In this document: positions 1 to 12,575 of the stretch, piece by piece
Layout: each line of letters begins with the position of its first letter
Numbering within the stretch: position 1 is the first letter of the stretch
Source: Portulaca oleracea
Taxonomy: Eukaryota; Streptophyta; Magnoliopsida; Caryophyllales; Portulacaceae
Assembly (NCBI GenBank): GCA_029582165.1
Contig: CM055876.1
Location: 11,052,501-11,116,500, forward strand
Direction of reading: 5' to 3'
Length of the DNA stretch: 64,000 nt
The notes under the pieces: model-generated
The model's input: only the letters and a program-made list of their open reading frames with translations
Told to the model about the DNA's origin: nothing
Databases searched by the model: none
Program-made: the position numbers and the translations under genes

Positions 1-1582
1 AAGCCCGTGGCAGCCAGAATTTCTTCCTTTACCGAGTTGGGAGCACCATTGATGAAGCATTTAGATTGTAGGGGGTTTGCTGCTAAGCTAGAGGTGGCTC
101 AAAAATTGTTCATAACGCCCATGAGTATATTGATAGAAGTTGTATTAGTGACACTAAAAACCATAAGGTCGTCAGCAAAAACCAGATGGTTTAGTTTGAA
201 TCTTTTACATTTGGGGTAGAACCTGAATTGCTCTTGTCGAGTGATCTGAATAAATCCCCTGGATAGATAATCCATTGTAAGAACAAACAAGAGGGGAGAA
301 ATTAGATCACCTTGACGCAGATCTCTTCCTCCCTGGAGATATCCATAGCTTCCACCATTGATGTTGATTGAGAAAGAAGTAGTAGTGATACAAGCCATGA
401 TCCAAGTAATGAGCCGAGGGGGGAAATCGTAATGCACTATAAGCTCATGTATGAAGTCCCAATGTTTAGTGTCGAAAGCTTTTCGAAGGTTGATTTTCAG
501 AAGACAACGGGATTGAGAAGTGGTTCGTTTGAAACCTCGTGCAAATTCTTGGCAGAGCAGAACTTTGTGGAGGAGCTCCCTACCTGGGGCAAAAGAAGTC
601 CGACTTTGATAAACGATGTTTGGCAACACCTTCGACTAGCTATGAGCTTGGAGATACATTTATATACATTATTACAACAAGCAATAGGACGAAAATCAGC
701 AGTCGTAGTTGGATTTTGGACCTTCGGAATCAAGACAAGAGAGGTAGAGTTGAGTGCCTTTAGCATCTTTCCAGATTGAAAAAATTCCTGCACTGTCGCA
801 CAAACATAGGGCCCAATCAAATCCCAAGAACGTTTGAAAAATCCACTTGTATATCCATCTGGACCTGGAGATTTTTGGTTTGGGATGGAGAAAATGGCTT
901 GCTTGATCTCTTGGTCTGTGAAATCTGAGCATAAAACGTGATACAAATCTTCCTTGATCAGCGGACCTTGTCTCACAATACTAGCATCAATATTTTGTCT
1001 TGTGGTTTGCTGTGTACCCAACATTCCTTTTTAGAAGTCAATCGTTGTTGCTTCTACTGCATCGTATCCCTCCACAGTAGTTTGGTCTGGCCCTTGGATG
1101 CTATAAACAGTATTCTCAAGCTTCCTGTGCTTCATTTGAGCAAAGAAAAGTTTAGAGCAAGTATCCCCATATGCAGCAACCTCAATTTTACTTTTTTCGG
1201 AAATTAGCTCAATTGAGGAATTCAGAATATTAATGTATTGTTGTTTCGCTTCATGTTCAGCAACTTGTATATAGACATCATTAGGATGTGTCGTAAGCTG
1301 TGTTTGAAGATCTTCCAGGGGCTGCCTAGCAAGAATTTGCTGCGGATGAATGTCAGAATATTTGCTTTTATTCAACTTCTTTGAATCTTGCTTGAGGGTT
1401 TTTAGAATTTGTTGCAGAATGTACATAATATAGCCAGTAGGCCTATTATCAATAGCAGCCTGAACTAGACTTCTAAAAGAGGTGTCCTTTGACCACAAAT
1501 CACAGTATCTGAAGATATTATGCGGCTTTGGACCATCTCTCAGCTGAACTTTGATAGGTTTGTGATCAGAAAAGATATTCAT
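1..1582 (-). pseudogene. LINE ORF2 reverse transcriptase, broken and truncated by window edge
   Basis: Three overlapping frames (1582-1031, 1024-497, 629-99) together give a LINE reverse transcriptase. The linker region has EISEKSKIEVAAYGD-type sequence. The fingers contain IPNQKSPGPDGYTSGFFK and LVLIPKV. The palm contains KAFDTKHWDFI and the catalytic FADDLMVFS near 160-190. Both aspartates of the FADD box are present, but frameshifts near 1027 and 560 and internal stops disable the ORF. The thumb and C-terminal region are off the left end. Confidence 0.9.
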
Positions 1583-1589
1583 GAGATAC

Positions 1590-2222
1590 TCAGCATGTGT
1601 ATAGCTTGTTTCTGCCAGTCAGGAATCATTGACAATAACCCGGTTTATTTTTGAGTGTACATGACCATTTGTCCAAGAGAAATTAGCTCCCCTACAGTGA
1701 ACTCAGATTGCAATGATCAATACAATCCTTGAGCCCCACTGTTTCTACAGAGGAAACATTTGTACCATTGATTCTGTCATTAGGATTTATCACATCATTG
1801 TAATCTCCCATGAAGCACCAAGGGCCAGCTATGTTGTCAGAGATATCTTTGAATTTATCCTAAAGAAATTGTCATTCAACTAAAGTGTGCAGCCCATAAA
1901 CAAATTTAATATGACAGCAAAAACCAGTGGTATTGCATCTAACTGCACAGTGAATGAATTGAGTGTCAGTCATCAGGGGTTTAATGTTTACCTTGGCAGG
2001 TTTCCAGGCGATAAATAGTCTACCCCTGTGGTGTAGATGAAAATTGCTATGAGACCTCCAAGATCGAAAAATACCATCTTTCAGCTTGTACCCAATATTC
2101 TGTTTAATTTTTGTTTCAATGAGACAAACAAAACAAATTCTCTGAAGATCGAGGAAAAGTTTTACATCCTCTTGCTTTTTGGGGTCATTGAGACCCTTAA
2201 TGTTCCAAGAGATGAAGTTCAT
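1590..2222 (-). pseudogene. LINE ORF2 N-terminal apurinic-type endonuclease domain, broken
   Basis: The ORF from 2222 begins MNFISWNIKGLNDPKKQ, the usual opening of plant LINE endonucleases (exonuclease-endonuclease-phosphatase fold). It keeps the CLIETK motif, whose glutamate binds metal. The first segment ends near 1872. Downstream the same domain continues in another frame (GPWCFMGDYNDVINPNDR, with the GDxN motif) before more stops. In family members this enzyme nicks target DNA to prime reverse transcription. The copy is interrupted and cannot make a full protein. Confidence 0.85.
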
Positions 2223-2470
2223 TGAGGGGTAATCCCTCCACTGTCCTTCATATATGTCTGCTCTATTGCAGATTCCTGATTTTCATCAACATCAGAGTCT
2301 TCATATTCCAGGGCTTTATATTTATTTTCTAAAGGAGTCACCTTGCTAGGCTTATTGATCTCCTCCTCGATTGAAATTGTATGAAACCATCTGAGTCAAC
2401 TACCTTATCCCTTAATCCCACCTTTTTAGCCTTCCAATACTGCTGCTGCTGTTTCCCCTTCATTACAGCC

Positions 2471-3413
2471 CTATTCTTGTCTCCATTTCCAACCTTCTGT
2501 ATGCCTTGGTTCAGTGGATTGCAGTTTCGATTGTGCTTTCCTTCTACAATCAGCCACTGTATCCCCCAATTGGTGACAATACAAGCACTTAACTAGTTTC
2601 CAATCATAATCAACAACTTGAGTGAGTAATTCATCATTTTCATTAAGATATTTGATCTCAGTAGGAAACGATTGATCAAGCTTCACTTCAGTCAGTACCC
2701 TCGCACAAGAAAGGCTCTTTCTTTCCATAGTGTCCCTAAACAATCTTTATTGGAATTCCATTCAAACTTACTAGCCTACTCAGATTTTCCATACTCCAGT
2801 ATTGAATATCAAGGTTTGGGAACTTGAGCCAAATTGGTAAAGTTTTGATAGCATCAACATCTATCTTCTGTGAGGGTGTCCATGGTTTAACCACAAATGG
2901 CTTGCTATAAAAAAATAAACCCCCTTGTTCAAGACTAAAGCTTTCTCATCTTCCTTGGCAGATCTCACCAGTAAAAGACCTTTGCGTATTGCCGAAATAT
3001 GGGTGAGTTCATAGCAGACCAAATTCGCTTAACATACCCTACAATAATAGGAAATAGAGGATTTGATCCAGTGACGCAACATAAAACAGAGTTCTTTCAA
3101 TACTGAACTTCTTCAGCCATAGCAGCCTTTTCCATTCGTGCCACGTGTGTTCCATCCTTGCTATTTGCTTCTATAAATTTTAAAGAAGTACCTGCATCAG
3201 GATCCACAAGAGAAACATATGAAGTTTTAATTTCAGGCACACTTTGTTCTTGATTTCTTTCTGTTTGATGCAAGTTCTCAGAATGATTTTGATTTTCCAA
3301 TGGAACAGTGCCGCCAGTTGCCCTTGAGGTCTACTGCCTCAAACTATCCATTGATGATCTTGTTTGCATCCTTACAGTGGATTGATGAGTCATAGTTTTC
3401 TTCGGCTTCGCCA
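2471..3413 (-). pseudogene. LINE ORF1 (gag-like RNA-binding protein), broken
   Basis: The start is the ATG at 3411-3413 (MAKPKKTMTHQS). The N-terminal third is polar and low in complexity. Around 3110-2750 several frames show the plant LINE ORF1 pattern called DUF4283 (for example NSVLCCVTGSNP and VGYVKRIWSA, then ARVLTEVKLDQSFP near 2700). A decayed zinc knuckle follows near 2590-2550 (CLYCHQLGDTVADCRR, whose usual GH has become GD). The family product coats LINE RNA. At least five stops or frameshifts are visible. It lies just upstream of the endonuclease ORF, as expected. Confidence 0.8.
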
Positions 3414-3444
3414 TGGCTAGGGAGAAAAACCCTAGTCGCAAGAA

Positions 3445-3447
<3 letters not shown>

Positions 3448-3504
<57 letters not shown>
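3448..3504. repeat. (AT)n microsatellite
   Basis: This is an uninterrupted AT dinucleotide tract of about 57 bp. It lies exactly between the LINE 5' end and the outer end of the long inverted-arm element. Further AT tracts flank the opposite end of that element near 10620-10682. Confidence 0.97.
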
Positions 3505-3506
<2 letters not shown>

Positions 3507-4475
3507 GAAGTGATCATATAAGCATTGTGTTTATGTGAGCATTAGGAATGTGGACCCTTGGATCTCCAATCTATGGATGAGATAAAAAGTGGAGATTAGC
3601 CTTTTTTTTTTACTCTTTTAACAAAGCCCTCACGTGACGGTGGGAGCAAAAAAAAAAAAAGAAAAACAGTTGCTCTTCCCAAAACCCCGCATGCTCAACA
3701 ATTCCCAAACACAAATTGAAGTTTCAGCTCCAAAGCATCTCCCCTCTTCCTCCACACTCGACGGCGAACTCGATGACGAACGCGACGAGCTTGTTCCAGG
3801 CCCAAAGTTCGTGCACCCATTTCCAGCAGAGAGTCTCTTCCTCTACTCTGTTCACTATGTCGTCTGTTCCTGGTCCAGCAAAAGGCTCTAAGTTCGTCCA
3901 CCCAAAATTGTCCCAGGCCGTTGTTCGTTTCTAGGCAAGGCGTCGGTGTGGGTTTTGGCGGCTGAAATTTTGTTTTCTTTTGGTTTTAGATTCAACGCAG
4001 GGTGTATATATATATTGTCCTTGTCGAGTAATTTTGGAATCCAACTTGTTGTATGCTCTTTTTTGAACTTCTTGGTTAGGGTTTCATTGAAAAGTTTTGT
4101 TAGGATATGATTGAAAGATGTTATATTATTGATATGGAATGAAAGTTCGACTACAATGGTGTATAATGGAGGCCATGCCGATGGGTTGAAGGAGAAGTGA
4201 GTGTTTTTGGTTCGTTCTTATTGATTTTTGAGTGAATCGTTCCTTTCTTGTATGAACTGAAAATAATGGTTGATGTCCCCTGCTGGTATGCTTGTTGTCC
4301 ACAATGATAATTTTTGATGGCCCCTATTGTTATACTTGTTATCCACAATGATAATGTTTGATGTCCATACTGATAATGCTTGATGTGCCCTACTGTTATA
4401 ATTGATGTCCATCATGATAAGTCTTAATGTCCCATTCTACTATACTTTATGTCATCATTTATCTGGGTTGAAAAT
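3505..4475 (+). repeat. Left long inverted arm
   Basis: It matches the reverse complement of 9770-10540. The left arm holds about 200 bp (roughly 3640-3890) that the right arm lacks or has replaced with a GC-rich stretch. The arm starts GGGAAGTGATCATATAAGC. Small frames inside it (such as 3634-3891) have no family resemblance, and I do not call them genes. Confidence 0.8.
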
Positions 4476-4770
4476 TTATGCAATTGAGATTCATGTTCAT
4501 CATCGTTGTACTTGATGTGCTGACATGTTCATTTGATGTTCATTCTCATTGTACTTGATCACATGTTGCACAGTGGTATAACAGTCATTCATGCAATTGA
4601 TGTTCGTCATCGTTGTAATTGATGTCTTCACATGTTTCATTTGATATTCATTTTCATCGTACTTGATGTCCTTTTATGTATTTATGAACATAAATTGTTG
4701 AAAATAATGGAGCAGGGAAATACAACGTACATATGATGTCCCCATGTGATCTTGTTGAGGTTGATGCCAT
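4260..4770 (+). repeat. Degenerate short tandem words (TTGATGTCC / TGATAA), left block
   Basis: Words such as TTGATGTCC and ATGATAA recur every 20-45 bp with variable filler. The mirror block lies on the other arm. There is no coding potential. Confidence 0.75.
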
Positions 4771-4777
4771 TCATATA

Positions 4778-5568
4778 TGAAATAACCCTAGAGGGGGGTG
4801 AATAGGGTTATATAGGAAATTCTGCACTTTTTAATAACACAACAAGGTTAATAGCACTTTTACAAAATGAAAGATACTTCTTTATTATTCAAACAAAAGT
4901 GCTTAGAATAGAGGAGGTTACAACTCAGCTTAGGTGAAGACCGTAAGGTCCTCAAATAACTTACTGGGGCAGAAGACCTTGCAGACGTCTTCTGTGCTTG
5001 AGGCCTCACAGAACAGACAGTTAGAGACAGAGAAAATGATTTCAACGTGAGGCTTCTTCCTCACTTTATTTACTCGATCCTAGAGGTCCTCACCAGTGTC
5101 CTCACTGGTTACACACAAACTCACCACTTACAATTGTGGCTACACTCAGAATATTAACACAATATTCCTACACTCAGAACTTTCTCACACAAAGTTCCTA
5201 CTCAGATTTGCTTGCTTGGAAATCCACATCTTAAGAGAGGTCTTCGATTGGTATATATACTGATGTAGCAACGGCTCCTTGATCTTGGTGGGGATAGTTT
5301 CCTTCTTGTGAGTTATCTTCTCAATCTTTCATACAAATATGATATCCTTGATTTGCTTTCCATAAATTGAGTTCCTGGAATCAAGGAAACAATCGTTATT
5401 ACATTAAATCAGAAAGAGTAGGAGAGAATATTATTTGGGGTTTTAGTGGATACTTCCCTAAATTATTTTTGTCAATCTTTCAAACAAAATCTTTAATGCT
5501 GGCGTTGGAGTTGGAGGTCCTCGGAGCTTGCTACGATGAGGTCCTCAATCTGGGCTTGAGTTTCTTCA
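4778..5568 (-). mobile_element. Ty1/copia LTR (SIRE/Maximus-like), 3' LTR on minus strand
   Basis: On the minus strand a purine tract ending GGGGGAGAT (5569-5580) is followed by TGAAGAAACTCAAGCCC. The segment runs to TATTTCA at 4778. Near its end it carries the block whose plus-strand reading is CCCTAGAGGGGGGTGAATAG, which I recognise from plant copia LTR ends. The segment is about 790 bp. Its partner LTR is not present. Confidence 0.55.
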
Positions 5569-7033
5569 ATCTCCCCCGTTTTGTTTGAAAGAAGAAAATT
5601 CCAGAGAACTCCTATGCATTCTCAAAGTACAACAAGTATACGCAGTAGATGCAATAGTACATTCTTGTAATAGAGTATCATATAGTAGCAAGTAACAGTT
5701 CACCATATTATTTCGTTACAGACCAAGGATATCTCCCCATTTTTGTCTTTCAGACAGAAAGGAAGCAGGAGAGTACAAGTACTAAATTGTGTAGCCAAAA
5801 TATATAGAGGAAGAGAGAGGGAGAAGGATGGATAGGAGGAAAAGAAATGATGAGGACACCTTGACCAGGCCCTGATTAAATTTTGAGGTGCCCGAGAGGC
5901 CATGCTGATGAGGACATCAGAGGTCCAGGCATGCAGTGAGCTGACGAACCAGGGAGGAGGAGAGAGACCACATGTAGGGAGGATGGATGATAGGACTCCC
6001 CCTCAATTTGACAGCTTGTGCATAGGTTGAGGTTCTCATAGTAGACGACTCCCCCTCAAATGGTGCGGGTGGTGTTGTTTCACAACCTTCCCAATGTCTA
6101 GGATCTTGTCTTGGATTTTGTCTCTAAAGATCACTCTTGCATTCTTGTTGATTTTTAGTTTGAAGAGCTTGGTTGGATCTCTGTGTTTGAGGCATACCTG
6201 TAATAAAAGACATTATACCTTTCTTGGTCTCTGACCAAGGATGAGATTGTTGCAATGAGATCTTTGGGACCCAAATTTTAGTAATGCACGGAGGTCTAGT
6301 TCCTTTAGACAGGGGATTTGATGAGGTCCTTATTTTATTTTCTGTAGGAGGTCCTCTATGATGATTTTCTCTGAGAAGCGGAATGTTTGGGATAGGAAGG
6401 AGAGCTCCTTTGTTGGTATGGAAAGGAGGACTTTTGGACCGATAGTTTTTGAGAGGTGGTGTATTGGGTGTGGGAAGGAAGGTCTTCTGGGAGGATGATT
6501 TGTAGGAATTTTGGTCCGAAGTTGAGAAGAGGGGGTTGTGGAGACTGGTTTGCTTTGGTATGGATGGGAATTAGTGACTGCCTCATTGGATAATTGAGTG
6601 ATGGTTTTATAGTAGTCTTTGACCTCAAGAGACAGTCTTTTGCTTTCTGTGAACAGGAGGTCATTTTGAGAGTTCAGGCTTCTATGGCCTCACTGAGACT
6701 TTGAACGTGGTTGGTAAGGTGCTTGATCCTTTCTATCAAGGACTTAGAGTATTTAAAAAGACGCATACACTTATGAGCAAGATGTAATGGTGAAAGATTA
6801 AAGAGGTCATCAATGTTTACCTCGTCATGAGATGAGGTTGGATCTTGATCCTCACTTGTGTTTGCCATCAGACATACATTTGTTATTTCTTCTACCTCAT
6901 TGTGGCCTTCACTGGAATCACTATCACTCCATGTTGCCATCGTTGCCTCATGGTTATGCCGTTGAGGTCGACTGTTTCTCTTGTCTTTGTTTCTTCTGGC
7001 ATGAGGGCAGTCCTTCATAAGGTGTTTTGAGCT
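5569..7033 (-). mobile_element. Ty1/copia internal remnant (gag region plus noncoding), minus strand
   Basis: Between the LTR-like segment and the gag fragment the sequence is noncoding and scrambled. It contains two further polypurine-like tracts (plus-strand GACTCCCCCTC near 5992 and 6049). Protease, integrase and RT are all missing, so this is a deletion derivative. Its far end joins directly to another LTR-like segment at 7034. Confidence 0.6.
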
Positions 7034-7069
7034 TGATAGGCCGCAAGTGCACGGGTGCTCGTGTAGCAA
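6356..7069 (-). pseudogene. Ty1/copia gag C-terminal fragment (SIRE-type)
   Basis: The frame 7069-6674 contains a decayed zinc knuckle (CGLSSSKHLMKDCP, whose GH has been lost). It is followed by ATMATWSDSDSSE and an acidic NVCLMAN stretch, which is the hallmark after the knuckle in SIRE/Maximus gag. After the stop at 6672 the minus strand reads on as a Lys/Ser/Pro-rich segment to 6356 with no recognisable domain. Gag would form the particle around element RNA. The N-terminal capsid part is missing. The fragment is adjacent to the LTR-like segment at 7034. Confidence 0.7.
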
Positions 7070-8327
7070 GTATCAAGGTCGATCCCACAGAGACTATACT
7101 AACTACGCACTAAACTAGCCTCCTAGGTGATTGCTAAATCGGTCGGGTTTTAGATTGAGAATAACTAACTCTAGTTCTAGTCACTGAAAAGGTCAAATAA
7201 ATCAAATATTCACACAATTCACAAGATGAAATCAATATGAGAAAGACGTTCACGGGATAAAACCTAAGTAACTCTATGAATCAAACAAGTGGATTGAACA
7301 TGTATGTCACTAATTTGGTACATTTTAGGGTCGATAATCGCATAATGTATTCCGTAGTGAGCTTTTGGCAATGAAACGGATTGCTTAGTAAAATTGATCT
7401 ATTGGACTCTTTATTGTGTCAATTTTATCTAAGCTAAAGATCAAATTATCCAATGACCCCTAGTTACAAAGTCTTCTATCTCTAGTTCACTTCATATACT
7501 AGTTTAATCCTAAGGGTTCCGATTATCGAATTTCTCCGTTCGGTACTTCACTCAACAATCTATAACCATGCTAATGGTGATCAAGCAAAAGCAATGACAT
7601 ACAAAATCAAAGGATAAATAAAATGCATTCAAACAAGATAAACAAACTTGTTCAATCCAACAATACTCAATCCATAAGAGAAACTTGAAAGGGATTATCC
7701 CCAAACTAAAAGAAACTACTCACTACTCATGTTCAAAACACAAAACATATCAAAATCTATTCTAGAAAGCATGAAATCTAAAAGAAAGAGAAGTAAACCG
7801 ATATGGAAATCATTCCTCTCTTGAATGGTAGTCGGTGGGGACTTTTGCTCCTCCACGTCAATGGATTTCTTGAGAATCGATCTTCGAACACCAATAAACT
7901 CTCAATCTTCAACTAAGGATGAATGTGGATGGATTTGTGGAGGAAGGGATGGATGATGGTAGAGATGGAGATGGATGGTGAATGGGAGTGAATGAATGAA
8001 GGTGGATGGTCATTGATGAATCAGTCGAATCTACAATTATATAGCCATTAAGAGAAGTTTAGTTTATGTTTAGAATCGAGGTTTAGTAAATTTTGATTTT
8101 ATGTTGTTCTAGAATTCGAAGTTCGTTTCGTTTGTTAAATTGAAGTAAACAAGTTAGCTGTTGTGGTTAGTTGTCCTTTCTTGCCTTGTATCTCTTCGGA
8201 GGTACAGCAGTAACGCACAAGTAAATAAAATGAGTAAAAAGAAAAAAAAATGAGTCTTCCACTGTTAATGCTAATCAACGTTTGACTTTGACCGTTAAGT
8301 TTAGAACTGAAATTCCGGGGCGTTACA
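7034..8327 (+). mobile_element. LTR-like segment, possible solo LTR
   Basis: The segment opens TGATAGGCCGCAAGTGCACG followed by GGTCGATCCCACAGAGACT, a pattern I associate with plant LTR elements. It closes with CCGGGGCGTTACA. The length is about 1.29 kb with TG...CA ends and no coding frames. Flanking 5-mers do not match, so a solo LTR is possible but not shown. The strand could be reversed. Confidence 0.4.
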
Positions 8328-10010
8328 TATTATCAATCTAGTCATCAAGTATAACAACAAGGAACATTAAGTATTATCAATATGGACAACCAATACAATA
8401 GGATGTGGGCATCATGCATTATCATTTTGGACACACATTACACTTAGTAGCCTTCTATAATGACTCCTAGCCTTCCATACACGTCGTTATGCAGTAGCCT
8501 TACTCGTTTTTTATTTGTTTAATTTTTTTTTCTGTACACATAATAATCTATTCCATGCTTAAACAATTCCCCATGCTTCATTAAATGCCTTTGCTCTAAT
8601 ATTTTCATTGTTAACATATTGCATCACATTGTTTGATGAGTTATGGACATCAAAACAACATGGATGCGGAAATCCAACATAACAACAGTGGACATCCAAA
8701 ATAGTCGCTGCACACATCAGCCAATACCAATGTACACGTCAAGTACAACTGAATAGAAGACACAAACACATCAACATTTTTCTGCAAATACATCCAACAA
8801 ATATTTTTTGCATACCAAACACATACTATGTTCTGATAGAAGGGAAAAAGAAAAATACAGGAAAAAACTAAACAACACGTCAAGTATTATTCATGACATT
8901 GACATGAAAAACATTAAAAATATTTTAAACTATTGGAATACACAATCTACTACACAATACAACTTCCTCAATGCTTCCAAACATTTTTTCCTCAATGGAA
9001 CACAAGTTGTTGCTCATCCTATTGTGGAACGAGGATTCATCTTCAACTGAATCGGCACCCTCGATCTGAGTAGAGGCCACCTCAGATGACAATCCCATAA
9101 CGTGTGAGTGGACTGGACTTGAACCATCTTACACTTCGTTACTTACGGATGACAAATCCTTAACTATTGATGCGACCAAATCCTGAGGAACTCCAAAACA
9201 AGTGAGACTATACTAATCCCTGGTCAACAACTCACAAAAAAGAAGAATACATACAAAGACTATTATTGTCATAAAGCACCCCTCATACTTTTTTTAAAAA
9301 ATCACATGTCAAACACACACTGTGTACATTACTTCTATGGACATCACCAGTTTCATTAGTAGACATAAATTAATTCCAATGTGGACAACGCTCATATACC
9401 ACTCTAATTTAATTCAATATACATAAAACAATGCCTGTGGACAACAATCATATAACATCCCAGTTTCATACTAGGAAAAACACCCTCAATACCCAACATT
9501 TTGAAATGTCAGCTACATAACAAATTCATATATTCAAATCACATCATCAATACTGTGGACACCCTAGCTTTCATCAGTAGACATCAACTAATGTCCTTGT
9601 GGACGACACCCATATAACACATCACTTTCTTAATTGGAAAACCACCCCCATAACCCAACCCTTTGAAGCGTCAGCTACATCACGAGTTCGTATGTTCAAA
9701 ATACATATCCAATACTGTGCACATCACCAGATACATCAGTGGACATTAACAAATATCCCAATGACAAAACTCATATAACCCCCAAATTTTTCAACCCAGA
9801 TTGATGACATAAAGTACAGTAGAATGGGACATTAAGACTTATCATGATGGACAACAACTATAACAACATGAGACATCAAGCGTTATCAGTGAGGGCATCA
9901 AGTATAATCAGTAGGGGACATCAAACATTATCACCGTGGACAACAAGTATAACAACATGGGACCTCAAATATTATCATTGCGGACATCAAGCATACCAGC
10001 AGGGGACATC
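8328..10010 (-). repeat. Degenerate short tandem words (GGACATCAA / TTATCA), right block
   Basis: This is the reverse-strand counterpart of the left block. GGACATCA, GGACAACAA and TATTATCA recur irregularly over about 1.7 kb (for example 8390, 8640, 9590, 9850-10010). It resumes immediately after the nested LTR-like segment, so the two blocks were once continuous. I see no gene in it. Confidence 0.7.
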
Positions 10011-10540
10011 AACCATTATTTTCAGTTCATACAAGAAAGGAACGATTCACTCCAAAATCAATGAGAACGAACCAAGAACACTCACTTCTCCTTCGACCCA
10101 TCGGCATGGCCTCCATTATTCACCATTCTAGTCGAACTTTCATTCCATATCAATAATATAACATCTTTCAATCATATCCTAACAACATTTTTCAATGAAA
10201 CCCTAACCAAGAAGTTCAAAAAAGAGCATACAAGTTGGATTCCAAAATTACTTGACAAGGACAATATATATATTACCCTGCGTTGAATCTAAAACCTCAA
10301 GAAAATGGAATTTCAGCCACCAGCAAAACCCATACCGATGCCTTGCCCGAAAACGAACTACGGCCCGGGACAATCATATCCTTTTTTTTTTTTGGCCGCC
10401 AACCTCATTTGAGGGCTATCTTAAAAGAGTAAAAAAAAAATAAAATCTAAACTCCACTTTTTTTTATCATCCATAGATTGGAGATCTAAGGGTCCACATT
10501 CCTAATGCTCATATGCTCACATAAACACAATGCTCATATA
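9770..10540 (-). repeat. Right long inverted arm
   Basis: Reverse-complement partner of the left arm at 3505-4475. Shared landmarks on the minus strand include TCCAACTTGTATGCTC, GGTTAGGGTTTCATTGAAAA and GATATGGAATGAAAGTTCGA. It ends outward in ATGCTCAT words and then runs into (GATA/CA/TA) microsatellites at about 10541. Confidence 0.8.
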
Positions 10541-10547
10541 TAGATAG

Positions 10548-10835
<288 letters not shown>

Positions 10836-10937
10836 TATATATATATATATATTGTATAATATCCTGACTTTTATATATATATATTGTATATTGTATAATA
10901 TGTATATTGTATAATATCGTAAAAGACAGGATATTAT

Positions 10938-10981
<44 letters not shown>

Positions 10982-10984
<3 letters not shown>

Positions 10985-11515
10985 AATATCCTGACTTTTA
11001 CGAAATGGACAATAATAATCCCTACTATCAATTTGGATTCTGGTGGTCCAAAAAAAAATTAAATTGGATTGTAATGGTACCAAATCCACCTCCACATCCA
11101 CCTCCACATTCTTTTCATTTTTTTTTATTCCTACCCTATATTATTTTTGTTTTTTTTCATTCCTGCCCCTAGAAAGGTAATGATGTGTAGTTACTAAAAC
11201 AAATTTTGAATTATTTTTTTGAAACTCCGAGCATTTTTATGATTTTTTTAAAAAGGAATAAAAGTGAAAAAATCATAAAAAATTGTAAAAAATTGAAACC
11301 AATTGGAAGAAATGCCGTAAATTAATTAAAAATCATGGTAAAGTGTTATATTAAGTTTTGAATCGTATGCAACATAAAATATATGATATTTAGGGTATAC
11401 TCTCGATGATGTCCCACTACAATTCAATTTTTTTTTTGGACCACCAGAATCCAAATTGATAGTAAGGATTATTATTGTCCAATTCGTAAAAGTCAGGATT
11501 ATTAGAATACAATTT

Positions 11516-11519
<4 letters not shown>
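10982..11519. mobile_element. MITE copy A with terminal inverted repeats
   Basis: The left end runs from ATCCTGACTTTTACG through ATCCCTACTATC to GGTGGTCC, then AAATTGGATTGTAATGG. It pairs with the right end at 11415-11519. The copy is about 540 bp, noncoding and AT-rich, and both sides lie in AT tracts. The interior matches copy B along its whole length. It is a non-autonomous DNA element. The GGAAA(A)TTGGATTC terminus resembles that of Mutator-type MITEs. Confidence 0.8.
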
Positions 11520-11554
<35 letters not shown>

Positions 11555-11557
<3 letters not shown>

Positions 11558-12081
11558 ATAATTGGATTCTAATAATCCCTACTTTCACCAATTGGACAAT
11601 GGTGGACTGTACTTTCACTTTGTATTCTGGTGGTCCAAAAAAAAATAAAATTGGATTGTAGTGGTATCAAATCCACCTCCACATTCTTCTTATTTTTTTT
11701 ATTCCTACACTATATTGTTTTTGTTTTTTTCGTTCCAGCCCTACAAAGTTAATGAATTGTAGTTTCTAAAACATTTTTTAAAATTATTTTTTTGAGACTC
11801 CGAATAATTATTATGATTTTTTAAAAATAATAAAAGTGAAAAAATCGTAAAAAAAAGTAAAAAAATGACAAGAAATTGGGAGAAATGTTGTAAATTCATT
11901 AAAAATCATTGTAAAGTGTTATACTAAGTTTTGAATCAAATACAACACAAAATCTATGATTCTCTCGAAAATATCCCACTACAATCCAATTTTATTTTTT
12001 TTGGACCACCAGAATACAAAGTGAAAGTACGGTCCACCATTGTCCAATTGGTGAAAGTAGGGATTATTAGAATCCAGTTTT

Positions 12082-12085
<4 letters not shown>
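11555..12085. mobile_element. MITE copy B with terminal inverted repeats
   Basis: TIRs of roughly 110 bp open with ATTGGATTCTAATAATCCC. They are mirrored at 11980-12085. It has the same orientation as copy A and similar internal sequence. It sits between AT tracts, which hides any target duplication. Confidence 0.85.
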
Positions 12086-12146
<61 letters not shown>

Positions 12147-12155
12147 GTATGTATA
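12086..12155. repeat. (AT)n followed by (GTAT)n microsatellite
   Basis: An AT tract of about 50 bp passes into five GTAT units near 12135-12153. The following 12156-12575 shows no gene, repeat or element that I can identify. Confidence 0.95.
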
Positions 12156-12575
12156 AACGCACGCATTGCGTGCGGTGAATCAAGTAAGTAATGTCGCATT
12201 ATGAGAAAAAAGTAATTAAGAAAAAGAAAATGGCCATGCATAAACTCCAAATCGGCAACAAGCTTCAACCTTCAAATGACTTGTTTTTGTTAAAGCTCTC
12301 TAGGAAATGCATTGAGATTCATCAACAACATTTATATTTCCTATGGAAACCAAATTAAATGTGTTACATTGAACCGAATAGTGTCCACTTTCTTTTAAGA
12401 TGATGACACTTTAACCGTCAACCTTCATACATATTGGAAGTTTGCAGTAAAAACAATACAAGTTGACCTATTAACCTATATGATAACTATAACAAGATGG
12501 AAACAGATCATGGTCGATCCCATGGAGTACATATTGTAGATTCATAACTCATAAATTGATATGTGTCGTTAATAG

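Larger units (their letters stand above)
1..3447 (-). mobile_element. L1-type LINE (non-LTR retrotransposon), degenerate, cut by window start
   Basis: Reading leftward from about 3447 there is a short 5' leader, an ORF1 starting at 3413, an endonuclease ORF starting at 2222 and a reverse transcriptase running off the window at base 1. That order is the standard layout of plant L1-type LINEs. Many stops and frameshifts break every ORF, so this copy is dead. The 3' end and poly(A) tail lie outside the window. The 5' end abuts an (AT)n tract. Confidence 0.9.
3505..10540. mobile_element. Element with long terminal inverted arms (Mutator-like or foldback), nested insertions inside
   Basis: The sequence 3505-4475 reappears as its reverse complement at about 9770-10540. 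The outermost conserved stretch contains AGCATTGTGTTTATGTGAG. The match continues through the GGATCT(CC)AATCTATGGATGA region, a shared block around 3940-4150 and 10130-10330, and into short repeats containing GATGTCC. Between the arms, 4778-8327 is unrelated retroelement debris. No transposase is left inside. Long TIRs and repeat-rich interiors fit non-autonomous Mutator-like or foldback elements. I could not find a clear target duplication because both ends lie in AT-rich microsatellites. Confidence 0.7.

Noticed and set aside
3634..3934. Small ORFs in the left inverted arm as a captured gene
   Set aside because: Two different frames overlap with no domain. Part is absent from the right arm, and nothing supports translation.
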